From NCBI RefSeq assembly GCF_008087085.1, contig NZ_VIYJ01000001.1, positions 558,001 through 622,000 on the forward strand: a stretch of DNA of 64,000 nucleotides, written 5' to 3'. How positions within the stretch are numbered: position 1 is the stretch's first letter; each line of letters begins with the position of its first letter. Shown here one piece after another: positions 1 to 9,472 of the stretch. A program made the position numbers and the translations under genes. This DNA is from Nocardioides rubriscoriae. Lineage in GTDB: Bacteria; Actinomycetota; Actinomycetes; Propionibacteriales; Nocardioidaceae. The notes beneath the pieces were generated by a model. The model made no database searches. It was not told the DNA's origin and saw only the letters and a list, made by a program, of their open reading frames with translations.

Positions 1-587
1 AGCACCGCCCCGGACACCAGTCCCGGCAGCGCCAGCGGCAGCGTGACGCGGAGCAGCACGGTCGTGGGGCGTGCGCCGAGCGAGGCCGCCACGACCTCGT
101 AGCGCTCCCCCGCCGTGCGCAGCGCCCCCTCGAGGCTGACCACGAGGAACGGCAGCGCCACGAACACCTGCGCCATCACGACCGCGAGCGTCGAGAACGC
201 CACGGTCGTGCCGACCACCTCGATCGACTGCCCGATCAGCCCCCGCTTGCCGAACGTGTAGAGCAGGGCCAGCCCGCCGACCACCGGCGGCAGCACCAGG
301 GGCAGCAGCACCAACGACCGCACGACCCCCTGACCCGGAAAGCTGGTGCGCGCCAGGACCAGCGCCATCGGCACCCCGATCAGCACGCACACCACGGTGC
401 TCGCGGTCGACGTGCGCAGGCTCAGCAGCAGCGCCGTGCGCGAGGACTCCGAGGTGATCAGCCCCCAGAAGTTGCTCCAGTCGACCTGCGCGACGATCGC
501 CACCAGGGGCAGCAGCACGAACAGCGCGCCGACCAGCGCCGGCACCAGGACCCACCGTGGCAGCCCGACCGCACGCGCACCGCTCAC
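1..587 (-). CDS. modB: Molybdate ABC transporter permease ModB (3' end outside window)
   Basis: Inner-membrane permease of the molybdate/tungstate importer. I translated it from the reverse strand: a GTG start at 587, an N-terminal transmembrane helix (residues about 12-34), then further hydrophobic segments and, near residues 163-190, the EAA loop that docks the ATPase ([18 protein letters not shown]). About 195 residues are visible and the frame stays open to base 1, so the last helices and stop lie outside. It follows modA by 21 nt on the same strand, the usual modA-modB order; the ATPase ModC is expected just beyond the window edge. GTG is the first plausible start after the modA stop; a weak GGATAGG stretch precedes it. 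Confidence 0.9.
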   Translation of the reverse strand, partial: MSGARAVGLPRWVLVPALVGALFVLLPLVAIVAQVDWSNFWGLITSESSRTALLLSLRTSTASTVVCVLIGVPMALVLARTSFPGQGVVRSLVLLPLVLPPVVGGLALLYTFGKRGLIGQSIEVVGTTVAFSTLAVVMAQVFVALPFLVVSLEGALRTAGERYEVVAASLGARPTTVLLRVTLPLALPGLVSGAV

Positions 588-608
588 GCGCCAGAACCTA
601 TCCGGCTC

Positions 609-1376
609 CTACGGCGCACCGAACCCCGCGTCGGCGAGCACCTTCTGGCCCTTGTCGCTGAGCACGAGGTCGACGAACTCACCGGCGAGGTCGGCGTGGT
701 CGCTGCCCTTGACCGTGGTGATGGGGTAGGTGTTGACCGCCGAGGACGACTCGGGGAACTCGATGCCCTTGACCGTGTCTCCGGCGGCGAGCACGTCGGT
801 GACGTAGACGAGGCCGGCGTCGGCCTGGCCCGAGGTGATCTTGCCGAGCACGTCGGTCACCGACTGCTCCTCGCTGACCGGGTCGAAGGTGAGGCCGGCG
901 GCGTCGGCGACCTTCTGGGCCGCGGCCCCGCACGGCACCTCGGGCGCGCAGAGCACGAGGTCGACGTCGGGCCCCGCGAGGTCCTGCAGCGTGGCGACGC
1001 CGGCCGGGTTGTCCGGCGGGGTGGCGATCTCGAGGGTGTTGGTGGCGAAGTCCTGGGGGTCCTGGCCCTGGTCGTCGGACCCGACGAGCTTGTCCATGTT
1101 GGCGGTGTCGGCCGAGGCGAAGACGTCGGCGCCGGCGCCGCCCTGGATCTGGCTGACCAGGTCGGAGGAACCGCCGAGGACGAGCTCGACGGTCACGCCG
1201 TCGTGCGTCTCCTCGAAGTCGGCCTTGAGCTGCTCGAAGGTCTTCTTCAGCGAGGCCGCGGCGTAGACGGTGAGGGTGGTGTCACCGTCGTCGTCACCGC
1301 CGCACGCGACGAGGACCGGCGCCAGGAGCGCGAGGACAAGGGCTGGGAGCAGTCGGCGCGAGAGCATGGTCACCAT
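609..1376 (-). CDS. modA: Molybdate ABC transporter substrate-binding lipoprotein ModA
   Basis: Periplasmic-side molybdate-binding lipoprotein of 255 residues, typical for the family. A hydrophobic signal segment ends in a lipobox LVAC, so Cys25 should be lipidated. The mature protein begins with TLTVYAAASLKKTF, the conserved opening of ModA (the AAASL stretch supplies oxyanion-binding Ser). The start ATG at 1376 has AGGTGG about 5 nt upstream; a second ATG four codons in (1367) is possible. It is followed by modB and preceded by a HTH/TOBE regulator gene 39 nt upstream on the same strand; a perfect inverted repeat overlapping the likely -10 lies in that gap. Confidence 0.93.
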   Translation of the reverse strand: MVTMLSRRLLPALVLALLAPVLVACGGDDDGDTTLTVYAAASLKKTFEQLKADFEETHDGVTVELVLGGSSDLVSQIQGGAGADVFASADTANMDKLVGSDDQGQDPQDFATNTLEIATPPDNPAGVATLQDLAGPDVDLVLCAPEVPCGAAAQKVADAAGLTFDPVSEEQSVTDVLGKITSGQADAGLVYVTDVLAAGDTVKGIEFPESSSAVNTYPITTVKGSDHADLAGEFVDLVLSDKGQKVLADAGFGAP

Positions 1377-1382
1377 CCTGCC

Positions 1383-1403
1383 ACCTAGGCACTTCCTAGG
1401 TAT
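1383..1403 (-). promoter_or_regulatory. Inverted repeat over the modA promoter
   Basis: The 39-nt gap between the regulator gene and modA holds ACCTAGG, 5 nt, CCTAGGT (1383-1401), a perfect dyad with 7-bp arms. Read on the minus strand it directly follows and overlaps TATACC (1403-1398), a plausible -10. The position suits a repressor that blocks modA transcription; the neighbouring HTH/TOBE protein is the natural candidate. Binding is inferred, not shown. Confidence 0.5.
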
Positions 1404-1415
1404 AGTCCGCCCGGG

Positions 1416-1790
1416 TCAGGCCTCGATGATCACCGTCGTCGCCTTGACCACCGCGGTCGCCGGCGAGCCCGGCTCGAGCCCGAGGTCGTCGGCGGCCTCG
1501 CGACTCATCAGCGACACGATCCGGTAGTCGCCGCAGGCCATCTCGACCTGCGCCATCACCGCGTCCTTCTTGACCGACACCACGATGCCGGTCATCCGGT
1601 TGCGCGCACTGCTGGTGCGCGGGCTCGCGGCGTGCACCCGCAGGAGGTCGGCGAGCTTGTCGGCGCGCAGCACCCGCTGGTTGCGCTGGCGCTCGAACTC
1701 GACCCGGCCGTCGACCTCCCATCGGCGCAGGGTGTCGACGCTGACTCCGAGGGCCGAGGCCACCTCGCCGATCCGCAGGTAGTCAGGCAT
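1416..1790 (-). CDS. MerR-type HTH / TOBE (Mop) domain molybdate-responsive regulator
   Basis: A 124-residue protein. Residues 3-50 form an excisionase/MerR-type helix-turn-helix ([21 protein letters not shown]), and residues about 62-124 form one TOBE/Mop domain ([18 protein letters not shown]... ending [13 protein letters not shown]), the fold that binds molybdate in ModE and ModC. This HTH plus single TOBE architecture is the actinobacterial stand-in for ModE. ATG at 1790 overlaps the end of hutU by 8 nt, so translation is probably coupled. modA follows 39 nt downstream with an inverted repeat in its promoter, so control of modAB by molybdate is likely. Product function is family knowledge; the target is inference. 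Confidence 0.85.
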   Translation of the reverse strand: MPDYLRIGEVASALGVSVDTLRRWEVDGRVEFERQRNQRVLRADKLADLLRVHAASPRTSSARNRMTGIVVSVKKDAVMAQVEMACGDYRIVSLMSREAADDLGLEPGSPATAVVKATTVIIEA

Positions 1791-3459
1791 CGGCGTCACC
1801 CGCACGACCCTCGCGCATGGGCACCCGTACGCCGCGCTCGGCCGCCACCTGGGCCGCACGCTCGTAGCCCGCGTCGACGTGGCGGACCACGCCCATGCCG
1901 GGGTCGTTGGTGAGCACGCGCTCGAGCTTCTCGGCGGCCAGCGCCGTGCCGTCGGCCACGCAGACCTGGCCCGCGTGCAGCGAGCGGCCCATGCCGACCC
2001 CGCCGCCGTGGTGGAACGACACCCACGTGGCACCGGACGCGGTGTTGACCAGGGCGTTGAGCACGGCCCAGTCGGCGATCGCGTCGGAGCCGTCGAGCAT
2101 CGCCTCGGTCTCGCGGTAGGGCGAGGCGACCGACCCGCAGTCGAGGTGGTCGCGACCGATCACGATCGGCGCCGTGAGCTCGCCGGAGGCCACCATCTCG
2201 TTGAAGCGCAGGCCCGCGAGGTGGCGCTCGCCGTAGCCCAGCCAGCAGATCCGTGCGGGCAGGCCCTGGAACTGCACCCGCTCCTGGGCCATGGTGATCC
2301 ACTTCCTCAGCCGCTGGTTGTCGGGGAAGAGCTCGAGGATCGCCCGGTCGGTGGCGGCGATGTCGGCGGGGTCGCCGGACAGCGCGGCCCAGCGGAACGG
2401 GCCCCTGCCCTCGCAGAACAGCGGGCGGATGTAGGCCGGCACGAACCCCGGGAAGTCGAAGGCCCGGTCGTAGCCGCCCTTGCGGGCCTCGTCGCGGATC
2501 GAGTTGCCGTAGTCGAAGACCTCGGCACCGGCGTCCTGGAACCCGACCATCGCCCGCACGTGCGCGGCCATCGAGGCCTGCGCGTGCTTGGTGAACCCGG
2601 CGGGGTCGCGGTCGGCGGCGTCCTTCCAGTCGCCGACCGAGACCCCGATCGGCAGGTAGGACAGGGGGTCGTGGGCCGAGGTCTGGTCGGTGACGACGTC
2701 GATCGGGGCCCCCTGCTCGAGCAGCAGCGGGAAGACCTCGGCGGCGTTGCCGAGCAGCCCGATCGACAGCGGCCGGCGCCCGTCGCGCGCCGCCACCGCG
2801 CGGCGTACGGCGTCGTCGACGGAGTCGGCCTGCTCGTCGAGGTAGCGGTGGGCGATGCGACGGGTGATGCGCGCCTGGTCGACGTCGACGCAGATGCAGA
2901 CGCCGTCGTTCATGGTGACGGCCAGGGGCTGGGCGCCACCCATGCCACCGAGGCCGGCGGTCAGCGTGATGGTGCCGGCCAGCGTGCCGCCGAACCGCTT
3001 GTCGGCAACGGCCGCGAAGGTCTCGAACGTGCCCTGGAGGATGCCCTGGGTGCCGATGTAGATCCAGGAGCCGGCGGTCATCTGCCCGTACATCGTCAGC
3101 CCGAGGTCCTCGAGCCGGCGGAACTCCTCCCAGTTGGCCCAGTCGCCGACCAGGTTGGAGTTGGCGATCAGCACGCGGGGTGCCCAGGGGTGCGTGCGCA
3201 TGACGCCGACGGGCCGGCCCGACTGCACCAGCATGGTCTCGTCGTCGCCGAGCGTCGTCAGCGTGCGCACCAGGGCGTCGTACGACGGCCAGTCGCGCGC
3301 GGCCTTGCCGGTACCGCCGTAGACCACGAGGTCCTCGGGCCGCTCGGCGTTGTCGGGGTCCAGGTTGTTCATCAGCATCCGCAGCGGCGCCTCGGTCTGC
3401 CACGAGCGGGCGGTGAGGTCGGTGCCGCGGGCCGCACGGATGGGGAGCCTGTCGTTCAC
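1783..3459 (-). CDS. hutU: Urocanate hydratase
   Basis: Cytosolic NAD-dependent enzyme converting urocanate to 4-imidazolone-5-propionate, second step of histidine degradation. 558 residues, normal length. The urocanase signature [10 protein letters not shown] is present, with the glycine-rich N-terminal [11 protein letters not shown] and the C-terminal [12 protein letters not shown]. The GTG start at 3459 overlaps the hutH stop by 4 nt (GTGA); an ATG-free upstream extension in the same frame is only shadow of hutH. The 3' end overlaps the next gene (HTH/TOBE regulator) by 8 nt. hutI and hutF/hutG-type genes are not in view, so the pathway is completed elsewhere. Confidence 0.97.
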   Translation of the reverse strand: MNDRLPIRAARGTDLTARSWQTEAPLRMLMNNLDPDNAERPEDLVVYGGTGKAARDWPSYDALVRTLTTLGDDETMLVQSGRPVGVMRTHPWAPRVLIANSNLVGDWANWEEFRRLEDLGLTMYGQMTAGSWIYIGTQGILQGTFETFAAVADKRFGGTLAGTITLTAGLGGMGGAQPLAVTMNDGVCICVDVDQARITRRIAHRYLDEQADSVDDAVRRAVAARDGRRPLSIGLLGNAAEVFPLLLEQGAPIDVVTDQTSAHDPLSYLPIGVSVGDWKDAADRDPAGFTKHAQASMAAHVRAMVGFQDAGAEVFDYGNSIRDEARKGGYDRAFDFPGFVPAYIRPLFCEGRGPFRWAALSGDPADIAATDRAILELFPDNQRLRKWITMAQERVQFQGLPARICWLGYGERHLAGLRFNEMVASGELTAPIVIGRDHLDCGSVASPYRETEAMLDGSDAIADWAVLNALVNTASGATWVSFHHGGGVGMGRSLHAGQVCVADGTALAAEKLERVLTNDPGMGVVRHVDAGYERAAQVAAERGVRVPMREGRAGDADA

Positions 3460-5003
3460 TGGAGTTCTCCGATCACTGCTTCGACGGCACCGACGACGGC
3501 GCCGTCGGCGACGAGCTGGACCACGGTCTCGATCTCGGGAGCCAGGTGCCGGTCGGGGCCGGGGCCCTGCACCCCAGCCTCGCGCAGCAGCCGCAGGACC
3601 GCACCCGTCGCCGGCGAGGGCGTGAGCGGCGCTCGCAGCTCGAGGCCCCGGGCCGCGGTCAGCACCTCGACCGCGACGACCCGCGTGAGCCCGTCGACGG
3701 CCGTGCGCAGCTTGCGGGCGGCCGACCACCCCATCGACACGTGGTCCTCCTGCATCGCACTGGAGGGGATGGAGTCGACCGACGCCGGCACGGCGAGCCG
3801 CTTGAGCTCCGAGACGATCGCGGCCTGGGTGTACTGCGCGATCATCAGCCCGCTGTCGACCCCGGGGTCGTCGGCGAGGAACGGCGGCAGCCCGTGGTTG
3901 CGGGCCTGGTCGAGGAACCGGTCCGTACGCCGCTCGCTCATCGAGGCGACGTCGGCCGCGACGACGGCCAGGAAGTCGAGCACGTAGCCGACCGGCGCCC
4001 CGTGGAAGTTGCCGTTGCTCTCGACCCGGTCCTCCACCACCACCGGGTTGTCGATCGCCGAGGCGAGCTCGCGACCGGCGACCAGTGCGGCGTGGTCGAC
4101 GGTGTCGCGCGCCGCACCGTGCACCTGCGGCGCGCACCGCAACGAGTAGGCGTCCTGCACCCGGTTGCAGTCGGGTCCGCGGTGGGACGCGACGACCCCG
4201 GAGCCCGCCAGCAGCCGCACCAGGTTGGCGGCCGAGGCGGCCTGTCCGGGGTGGGGGCGCAACGCCTGCAGCTCGGCGGCGAAGACCCGGTCGGTGCCGA
4301 GCAGCCCCTCGACCGACATCGCGGCCGCGACGTCGGCGGTACGCAACAACCGGCGCAGGTCGTGCAGCGCGAGGACGAGCATCCCCAGCATCCCGTCGGT
4401 GCCGTTGATCAGCGCCAGGCCCTCCTTGGGCCCGAGCTCGACCGGTGCCAGGCCGGCCGCCGCGAGAGCGGTGCTCGCGTCGGTCAGGGCGCCGCTCGCG
4501 TCGCGCACCGGGCCCTCGCCGATCAGGGCGAGCGCGCAGTGGGCCAGCGGCGCGAGGTCGCCGGAGCACCCGAGCGAGCCGTGCTCGTGCACCACCGGCG
4601 TGATGCCGTGGGCGAGCAGGTCGGCCAGCAGTTGCGCGGTCGCCGGTCGCACCCCGGTGCGTCCCGTGGCGAGCGTCGACAGGCGTAGCAGCATCAGGGC
4701 GCGCACGACCTCGCGCTCGACCTCGGGACCGGAGCCGGCGGCGTGCGAGCGGACCAACGAGCGCTGCAGCCGGTCGCGCAGCTCCGGCGCGATGTGCCGG
4801 GTGGCCAGCGCGCCGAACCCGGTCGAGACGCCGTACGCCGGGGTGGGGCCGGCGGCGAGGTCGTCGACCACCGCCCGCGCCCGTCCGATCGCCTCGCGGG
4901 CACTCGTCGCGAGCACGACGGACGCACCGTGCCGGGCCACGGCGACCACGTCGTCCTCGGTGACCGGACCGGTGCCGACGACGACCGTCTGAGAGGGGGA
5001 CAT
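3456..5003 (-). CDS. hutH: Histidine ammonia-lyase
   Basis: Cytosolic enzyme deaminating L-histidine to urocanate. 515 residues. The active-site MIO prosthetic group forms from the tripeptide in [12 protein letters not shown]; here it is Cys-Ser-Gly instead of the more common Ala-Ser-Gly, a variant tolerated by the family signature. The N-terminal [11 protein letters not shown] motif carrying the catalytic Tyr region is present. ATG at 5003 is chosen because the protein then starts at the family's usual point; the reading frame continues upstream without homology. First gene of the hutH-hutU-regulator-modA-modB chain. It is divergent from the secreted-protein gene at 5290 across 286 bp. Confidence 0.96.
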   Translation of the reverse strand: MSPSQTVVVGTGPVTEDDVVAVARHGASVVLATSAREAIGRARAVVDDLAAGPTPAYGVSTGFGALATRHIAPELRDRLQRSLVRSHAAGSGPEVEREVVRALMLLRLSTLATGRTGVRPATAQLLADLLAHGITPVVHEHGSLGCSGDLAPLAHCALALIGEGPVRDASGALTDASTALAAAGLAPVELGPKEGLALINGTDGMLGMLVLALHDLRRLLRTADVAAAMSVEGLLGTDRVFAAELQALRPHPGQAASAANLVRLLAGSGVVASHRGPDCNRVQDAYSLRCAPQVHGAARDTVDHAALVAGRELASAIDNPVVVEDRVESNGNFHGAPVGYVLDFLAVVAADVASMSERRTDRFLDQARNHGLPPFLADDPGVDSGLMIAQYTQAAIVSELKRLAVPASVDSIPSSAMQEDHVSMGWSAARKLRTAVDGLTRVVAVEVLTAARGLELRAPLTPSPATGAVLRLLREAGVQGPGPDRHLAPEIETVVQLVADGAVVGAVEAVIGELQ

Positions 5004-5289
5004 GGCCCCAGTCAACGCCCGACGTCTCTCACCCCGACAGGTGGGTCGTGTCCCAGATGGGGCCAGAAACCCCGGACCCCGCTGTTTTCGGCGTACCCTC
5101 CGGGTATCCGATCGGCCTGGCATGTGGGCTCACGTGGCAGATCGGACGCACCACAGCACGACGTCCGGAACGGTCCCGACCGGTCTGGACCACCACATCG
5201 CCCCAGGTGGCTCGGGTACCGGGGCAACCCCCAGTCCCCCCATTTCGTTCGCTCCCCCAGCGGACGCTCCCTCCCCCTAGGAGCAATCC

Positions 5290-6582
5290 ATGCGTCGCGT
5301 ACTCCCCGTCGCCGTCGCTGCTGCCGCACTCTGCTTCAGCCAGCTTCCGACCTCCACCGCAGCGATCCCGCTCGGTCAGTCCTCCGCCGGCTCGGCCAAG
5401 GCCGCTGCCGCGCAGAAGGTCCGCACCAAGTTCGCCCTGTCGAGCTCGGCCTACGGCAGCCGGGTCGACGGCGGCTCGGTGCCGGCCAACTCCCGCGACA
5501 CCGCTTACCAGCGCATCGGCTGCACCAACGTCGCGGGCACCGACCTCAACAACTACGTCGCCGAGCAGACCATCCCCGGTCTCGGCAAGGTCGAGGGGGT
5601 GCACACCCGGGTCTGGACCGCGAAGTTGGGCAACACCGTCTCGTCCTACTCGAAGCACTCGATCGCCCGCGTCATCATCGGGAGCTCCGCGCTCGGCAGC
5701 CTCGAGCTCCAGGGCGTCACCTCGTTGAGCCAGGCCTTCAACAAGGACGGCCGCTACGGCACGTCGGTGCACAACGACATCGCCCGCATCGTGCTGAAGG
5801 CGGCCGGGGCGCCGGTCCAGGAGCTCGCGATCCCGGCCCCGGGCCAGACCCTCACCGTCCCCGGCATCGCCACGATCTCGCTCGGCAAGTCCAACAAAAA
5901 GGTCACCCGCGACTTCGCGCGCGTCAGCGCCAACGTCGTCGACGTCAGCGTGATCCCGCTCGGCACCCGGGTCCGGGTCGCCCAGACCAACGCCGCGATC
6001 CAGGGCGGCATCCGGCACGGCGTCTTCAAGGGCTACGCCGCCGGCGTCGAGGCTCGCGGCCTCGCCGACAACCTCAAGGTCGGCCGCACCCCGCTCACCA
6101 TCGTCCCGTGCCCGGGCACCGACGGGGTCGACGAGGGCAAGGACATCGCCGGCGTCGGCCTCGGCGACCTCGGCGACCTCAAGGGCGTCGCCTCCGGCGT
6201 CAACGCCCGCAACTTCGCCCGCGTCGCCAAGGGCACCGTCGCGGGCCGCGTCGCCCAGGTCTCGCTGCTCGGCGGACGCGTCGAGGTCAACGGCATCCTC
6301 GGTGTCGCCAACGTCAAGCGCGAGCGCGGCGTCATCACGCGCAACAGCAAGGGCAGCACCGTCCTGGAGATCATCATCGACGGCCAGAGCTACCAGATCC
6401 CGGCGATCGGCTCGCTGGAGATCCCGGGCCTGGTCAAGCTGCAGGACCGCATCGAGATCAGGACCAAGAACGGTCTGAAGGTCATCGGCCTGCGCATCAC
6501 GCTGCTCGACGGCACCGGCGCGGTGCTCGACCTGGGCGTCGCCCAGCTCGGCATCCGTCCCGGGGTCAAGGCCGGCAGCTGA
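5290..6582 (+). CDS. Secreted hypothetical protein (choice-of-anchor P-like)
   Basis: 430 residues with a clear Sec signal peptide (residues 1-25, cleavage after TSTAA). The mature part is rich in Gly, Val and Ile with alternating beta-strand patterning and no membrane segment or LPXTG motif. It resembles actinobacterial secreted proteins annotated as choice-of-anchor P family, but that assignment is from memory and tentative. Only two Cys are in the mature part (around residues 78 and 276), possibly a disulfide. AGGAG lies 7 nt before the ATG. The preceding 286 bp contains no gene; it is a C-rich stretch that would be a long leader plus the divergent hutH promoter. A hairpin terminator follows. 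Confidence 0.7.
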   Translation: MRRVLPVAVAAAALCFSQLPTSTAAIPLGQSSAGSAKAAAAQKVRTKFALSSSAYGSRVDGGSVPANSRDTAYQRIGCTNVAGTDLNNYVAEQTIPGLGKVEGVHTRVWTAKLGNTVSSYSKHSIARVIIGSSALGSLELQGVTSLSQAFNKDGRYGTSVHNDIARIVLKAAGAPVQELAIPAPGQTLTVPGIATISLGKSNKKVTRDFARVSANVVDVSVIPLGTRVRVAQTNAAIQGGIRHGVFKGYAAGVEARGLADNLKVGRTPLTIVPCPGTDGVDEGKDIAGVGLGDLGDLKGVASGVNARNFARVAKGTVAGRVAQVSLLGGRVEVNGILGVANVKRERGVITRNSKGSTVLEIIIDGQSYQIPAIGSLEIPGLVKLQDRIEIRTKNGLKVIGLRITLLDGTGAVLDLGVAQLGIRPGVKAGS

Positions 6583-6616
6583 CGCCAGCGCCCCGCGCTC
6601 ACGCACCACGCACGCG

Positions 6617-6648
6617 CCGCCCGTCTCCTCGTCGCAGGAGGCGGGCGG
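6617..6648 (+). terminator. Hairpin terminator after the 5290 gene
   Basis: Arms CCGCCCGTCTCCT and AGGAGGCGGGCGG pair with one mismatch around a 6-nt loop, 35 nt after the stop codon. No strong T-run follows, as is usual in high-GC actinobacteria. Confidence 0.6.
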
Positions 6649-6740
6649 TCGTCGTTCTCCCACGACGGTCGGTGCCCGACCCTACGATGAGCCGTCCCGC
6701 TGTCGCCCCCGTCACACCCGTGCTCCCGAGGTGGACCCGC

Positions 6741-9317
6741 ATGAGACCAGATCACCAGCCGCACCGGCCCCGCCGCCTGCGCTCGGCCTGCGCCGCCTCG
6801 ACCACCGCCCTCGCGGTCGTGGTCGCAGCGCTCCTGCTGCCGTCGTCGGCCGACGGCCGGACCACGTCGCTGCGCGAGGCCCACGAGCAGCGCAAGGCGG
6901 CCGCCGGGCTCCCCCACGTCGATCCCTACGGCACCCCGCCCCACACGCACGACCCGCGCTTCAACAACATGCTGGCCCGCAGCGGCGAGACCGGCGACGA
7001 GACCCGCGACCCGACGACGGCGGCGCAGGCCCGCACCGCCGCCGCCTACGTCGCCTCGCAGCGCCGTCTCCCCGACCCCCGGCTGACCACCGTGCCGGTG
7101 GTTCAGGAGCGACTCGACGTCCCCCAGGACCGCTTCGCCATGGCCGGCGGCTGCTACACCCTGAGTCCCTCGCCGGGCCGCTTCGTACGCCGCACCGCCG
7201 GCGGACTTCGGGTCGAGCGTGTCGGGCTGCGACAGGCGACCCGGTTCCGCTTCCAGGCGACCCGGCTGGGCACCTACCTGCTCTTCACCCACGGTCGCCG
7301 CTTCCTGGCCGGCAGCGACGGTCTCGGCCTCGACGCGCGACCCAGTCGCGACGCCGAGCTCACCGTCGCCCGCACCGCTGCAGGCTTCACGTTCCGGCTG
7401 CCCGACGGCCGGTCCCTGCGCGCCTCCGGGTCGACGCTGGGCCTCGGCGCCACGCCGACCCCCTTCGCGCTGCGCCGGGTCGACCCCTGCCTGCCCTATC
7501 CCGAGGCCCAGGTCGACGTGTCCGGCGACCCCCACGCGGGCGTCACCGCGATCCAGGAGGTGCGCGGCTACATCGACGCCCACACCCACGGCATGGCCTT
7601 CGAGTTCCTCGGCGGACGGGCCCACTGCGGCCGTCCGTGGCACCCCTACGGCGTGGCCTACGCGCTGGTCGACTGCCCCGACCACGCAGCCACCGGCGGC
7701 AACGGCGCGGCGCTCGAGGCGTTCCTGTCCGGCGAGCCCAGCCACGACCCCGTCGGGTGGCCGACCTTCAAGGACTGGCCGGCCCCGGAGTCGCTGACCC
7801 ACGAGGGCACCTACTACCGCTGGCTCGAGCGTGCGTGGCGCGGCGGCCAGCGGATCTTCGTCAACCTGCTGGTCGAGAACAACAAGCTGTGCGAGGTCTA
7901 CCCGCTGAAGAAGAACAGCTGCGACGACATGGACTCCATCCGGCTGCAGGCGCGTGACATGTACGCCTTCCAGAACTACATCGACGCCCAGTTCGGCGGG
8001 CCCGGCAAGGGCTTCTACCGGATCGTGAAGACCCCCTTCGAGGCCCGCCGGGTCATCAACGCCGGCAAGCTCGCCGTCGTCATGGGCATCGAGACCAGCG
8101 TGCCCTTCGGCTGCACCTTCAAGGCGGTCGCCGGCTCCGACGTCCCGGCCTGCACCGCCGCCGACATCACCCGGCAGATCGACGAGATGCACGGGCTCGG
8201 CGTGCGCCAGATGGAGCTGGTCAACAAGTTCGACAACGCGCTGGGCGGGGTCGCGGGCGACGAGGGCACGACGGGCGTGGTCGTCAACGGCGCCAACTTC
8301 CTCGAGACCGGCACCTTCTGGGACATGCGCACCTGCTCGCCGGCCACCACCCCCGACCACGACCGGACGCAGTACGCCCTGCCCGGCGGCACCCCCGCCG
8401 CGCCCGCCCAGGACGCCATCTTCGGGGCCATCGGGCAGCTCTTCGGCGGCCTGCTGCCCGCCACCCCGGTCTACCCGGCGCCCCAGCACTGCAATGCGCG
8501 CGGACTGACCTCGCTCGGCGAGCACACCGTCCGCGAGCTGGTGAAGCGCCACATGCTCTTCGACCCCGACCACCTCAGCGTCAAGGCCCGCGCGAGCGCG
8601 ATGGACGTGATCGAGCGGCTGCGCTACCCCGGCGTGCTGTCGAGCCACTCCTGGTCGACCCCCGACGCCTACCCCCGCATCTACCGCGCCGGCGGCTTCA
8701 TCACCCCCTACGCCGGCGACTCGACCGGGTTCGTCGACAAGTGGCGCACCCACGTCCGGTGGGCCGACCCCCGTTACTACTGGGGCATCGGCTTCGGCGC
8801 CGACATCAACGGCCTCGGCGCCCAGGGTGCGGCCCGTGGTGCCGACGCGCGGCGACCGGTGACCTACCCCTTCCGCGGCCTGGGCGGCGTCCTGGTCCGC
8901 CAGCAGCACGCCGGGCGCCGCGTCTACGACATCAACCGCGACGGCGTCGCCCAGTACGGCCTCTATCCCGACTGGATCCAGGACCTCGCCCAGGTCGCCG
9001 GCACGACGCGGCCGGCCGACGGGGCCGCCATCCTCGACGACATGTCGCGCGGCGCCGAGGCCTACCTGCAGATGTGGGAGCGCGCCACGGGCATCCGGCC
9101 CGACTCCTGCCGCAACCCCGGTCTGCGCAAGACGGTCGGCCAGGTCCGGCGGCAGGTCCGCCGCGGCATGACGACCGTCGAGGTGATGCGCGCGGTCGGC
9201 CAGCCCTACAGCCGACTGGGCTCGACGTACGGCGTCTGCGCCACGGCCGCCGACCGGCCCCGGGTCATGGTGACGATCACCTTCTCCCCGCGGGGCCGCG
9301 TCACCCGGGTCACCTGA
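6741..9317 (+). CDS. Secreted membrane-dipeptidase (M19)-like / amidohydrolase-fold protein
   Basis: 858 residues with a twin-basic N-terminus and a signal segment to about residue 38. The N-terminal third (to about 270) is a beta-rich region; the rest looks like a TIM-barrel metal hydrolase. Potential metal ligands occur in the M19 order: H281-x-H283 (DAHTH), E451 (MGIET), H611 (DPDHLS), H636 (LSSHSW) and D688 (GFGADIN), comparable to HxD, E, H, SHS and D of renal-type dipeptidases. The substrate is unknown. ATG at 6741 is preferred over an in-frame ATG at 6687 because it puts the signal peptide at the N-terminus and has a GAGG 9 nt upstream. Actinobacterial homologues are annotated only vaguely. 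Confidence 0.7.
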   Translation: MRPDHQPHRPRRLRSACAASTTALAVVVAALLLPSSADGRTTSLREAHEQRKAAAGLPHVDPYGTPPHTHDPRFNNMLARSGETGDETRDPTTAAQARTAAAYVASQRRLPDPRLTTVPVVQERLDVPQDRFAMAGGCYTLSPSPGRFVRRTAGGLRVERVGLRQATRFRFQATRLGTYLLFTHGRRFLAGSDGLGLDARPSRDAELTVARTAAGFTFRLPDGRSLRASGSTLGLGATPTPFALRRVDPCLPYPEAQVDVSGDPHAGVTAIQEVRGYIDAHTHGMAFEFLGGRAHCGRPWHPYGVAYALVDCPDHAATGGNGAALEAFLSGEPSHDPVGWPTFKDWPAPESLTHEGTYYRWLERAWRGGQRIFVNLLVENNKLCEVYPLKKNSCDDMDSIRLQARDMYAFQNYIDAQFGGPGKGFYRIVKTPFEARRVINAGKLAVVMGIETSVPFGCTFKAVAGSDVPACTAADITRQIDEMHGLGVRQMELVNKFDNALGGVAGDEGTTGVVVNGANFLETGTFWDMRTCSPATTPDHDRTQYALPGGTPAAPAQDAIFGAIGQLFGGLLPATPVYPAPQHCNARGLTSLGEHTVRELVKRHMLFDPDHLSVKARASAMDVIERLRYPGVLSSHSWSTPDAYPRIYRAGGFITPYAGDSTGFVDKWRTHVRWADPRYYWGIGFGADINGLGAQGAARGADARRPVTYPFRGLGGVLVRQQHAGRRVYDINRDGVAQYGLYPDWIQDLAQVAGTTRPADGAAILDDMSRGAEAYLQMWERATGIRPDSCRNPGLRKTVGQVRRQVRRGMTTVEVMRAVGQPYSRLGSTYGVCATAADRPRVMVTITFSPRGRVTRVT

Positions 9318-9353
9318 CCGCGGCCGGCGTCCACCGGGGTGAGCGACCGCAGG

Positions 9354-9370
9354 TTACCCATCGGTAGGAT
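9354..9370 (+). promoter_or_regulatory. TTAC-type operator and -10 upstream of etfD
   Basis: TTACCCATCGGTAG (9354-9367) is a near-palindrome overlapping TAGGAT (9365-9370), a candidate -10. The same pattern, TTACYNNYCGGTAG, precedes fadE5 (24704-24717). A shared TetR-type fatty-acid regulator is inferred. The start codon lies about 100 nt downstream, so a leader would be present. Confidence 0.4.
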
Positions 9371-9472
9371 CCTTCTCACCCTGAGATGCGCTGACGTGGG
9401 CGGGGCCGGGCAATAGGCTCGTCCAGCCCGTGGCGCTGACCCCTGGGCCGCCGATCGAGTGGAGTCCTCCCC

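Noticed and set aside
4536..4577. Cys instead of Ala in the HutH MIO tripeptide (CSG)
   Set aside because: The family signature allows Ala, Ser or Cys there and actinobacterial HutH proteins are known with Cys; not a defect.
5004..5289. Possible riboswitch in the leader of the 5290 gene
   Set aside because: I compared by eye with c-di-AMP, c-di-GMP and cobalamin consensus elements and found no convincing match; only a C-rich leader.
6390..8909. Long antisense open frame of 839 codons opposite the M19-like gene
   Set aside because: Gly/Val/Ala/Asp-rich shadow typical of the frame opposite a GC-rich gene; no motif, and the plus strand carries a signal peptide and metal motifs.
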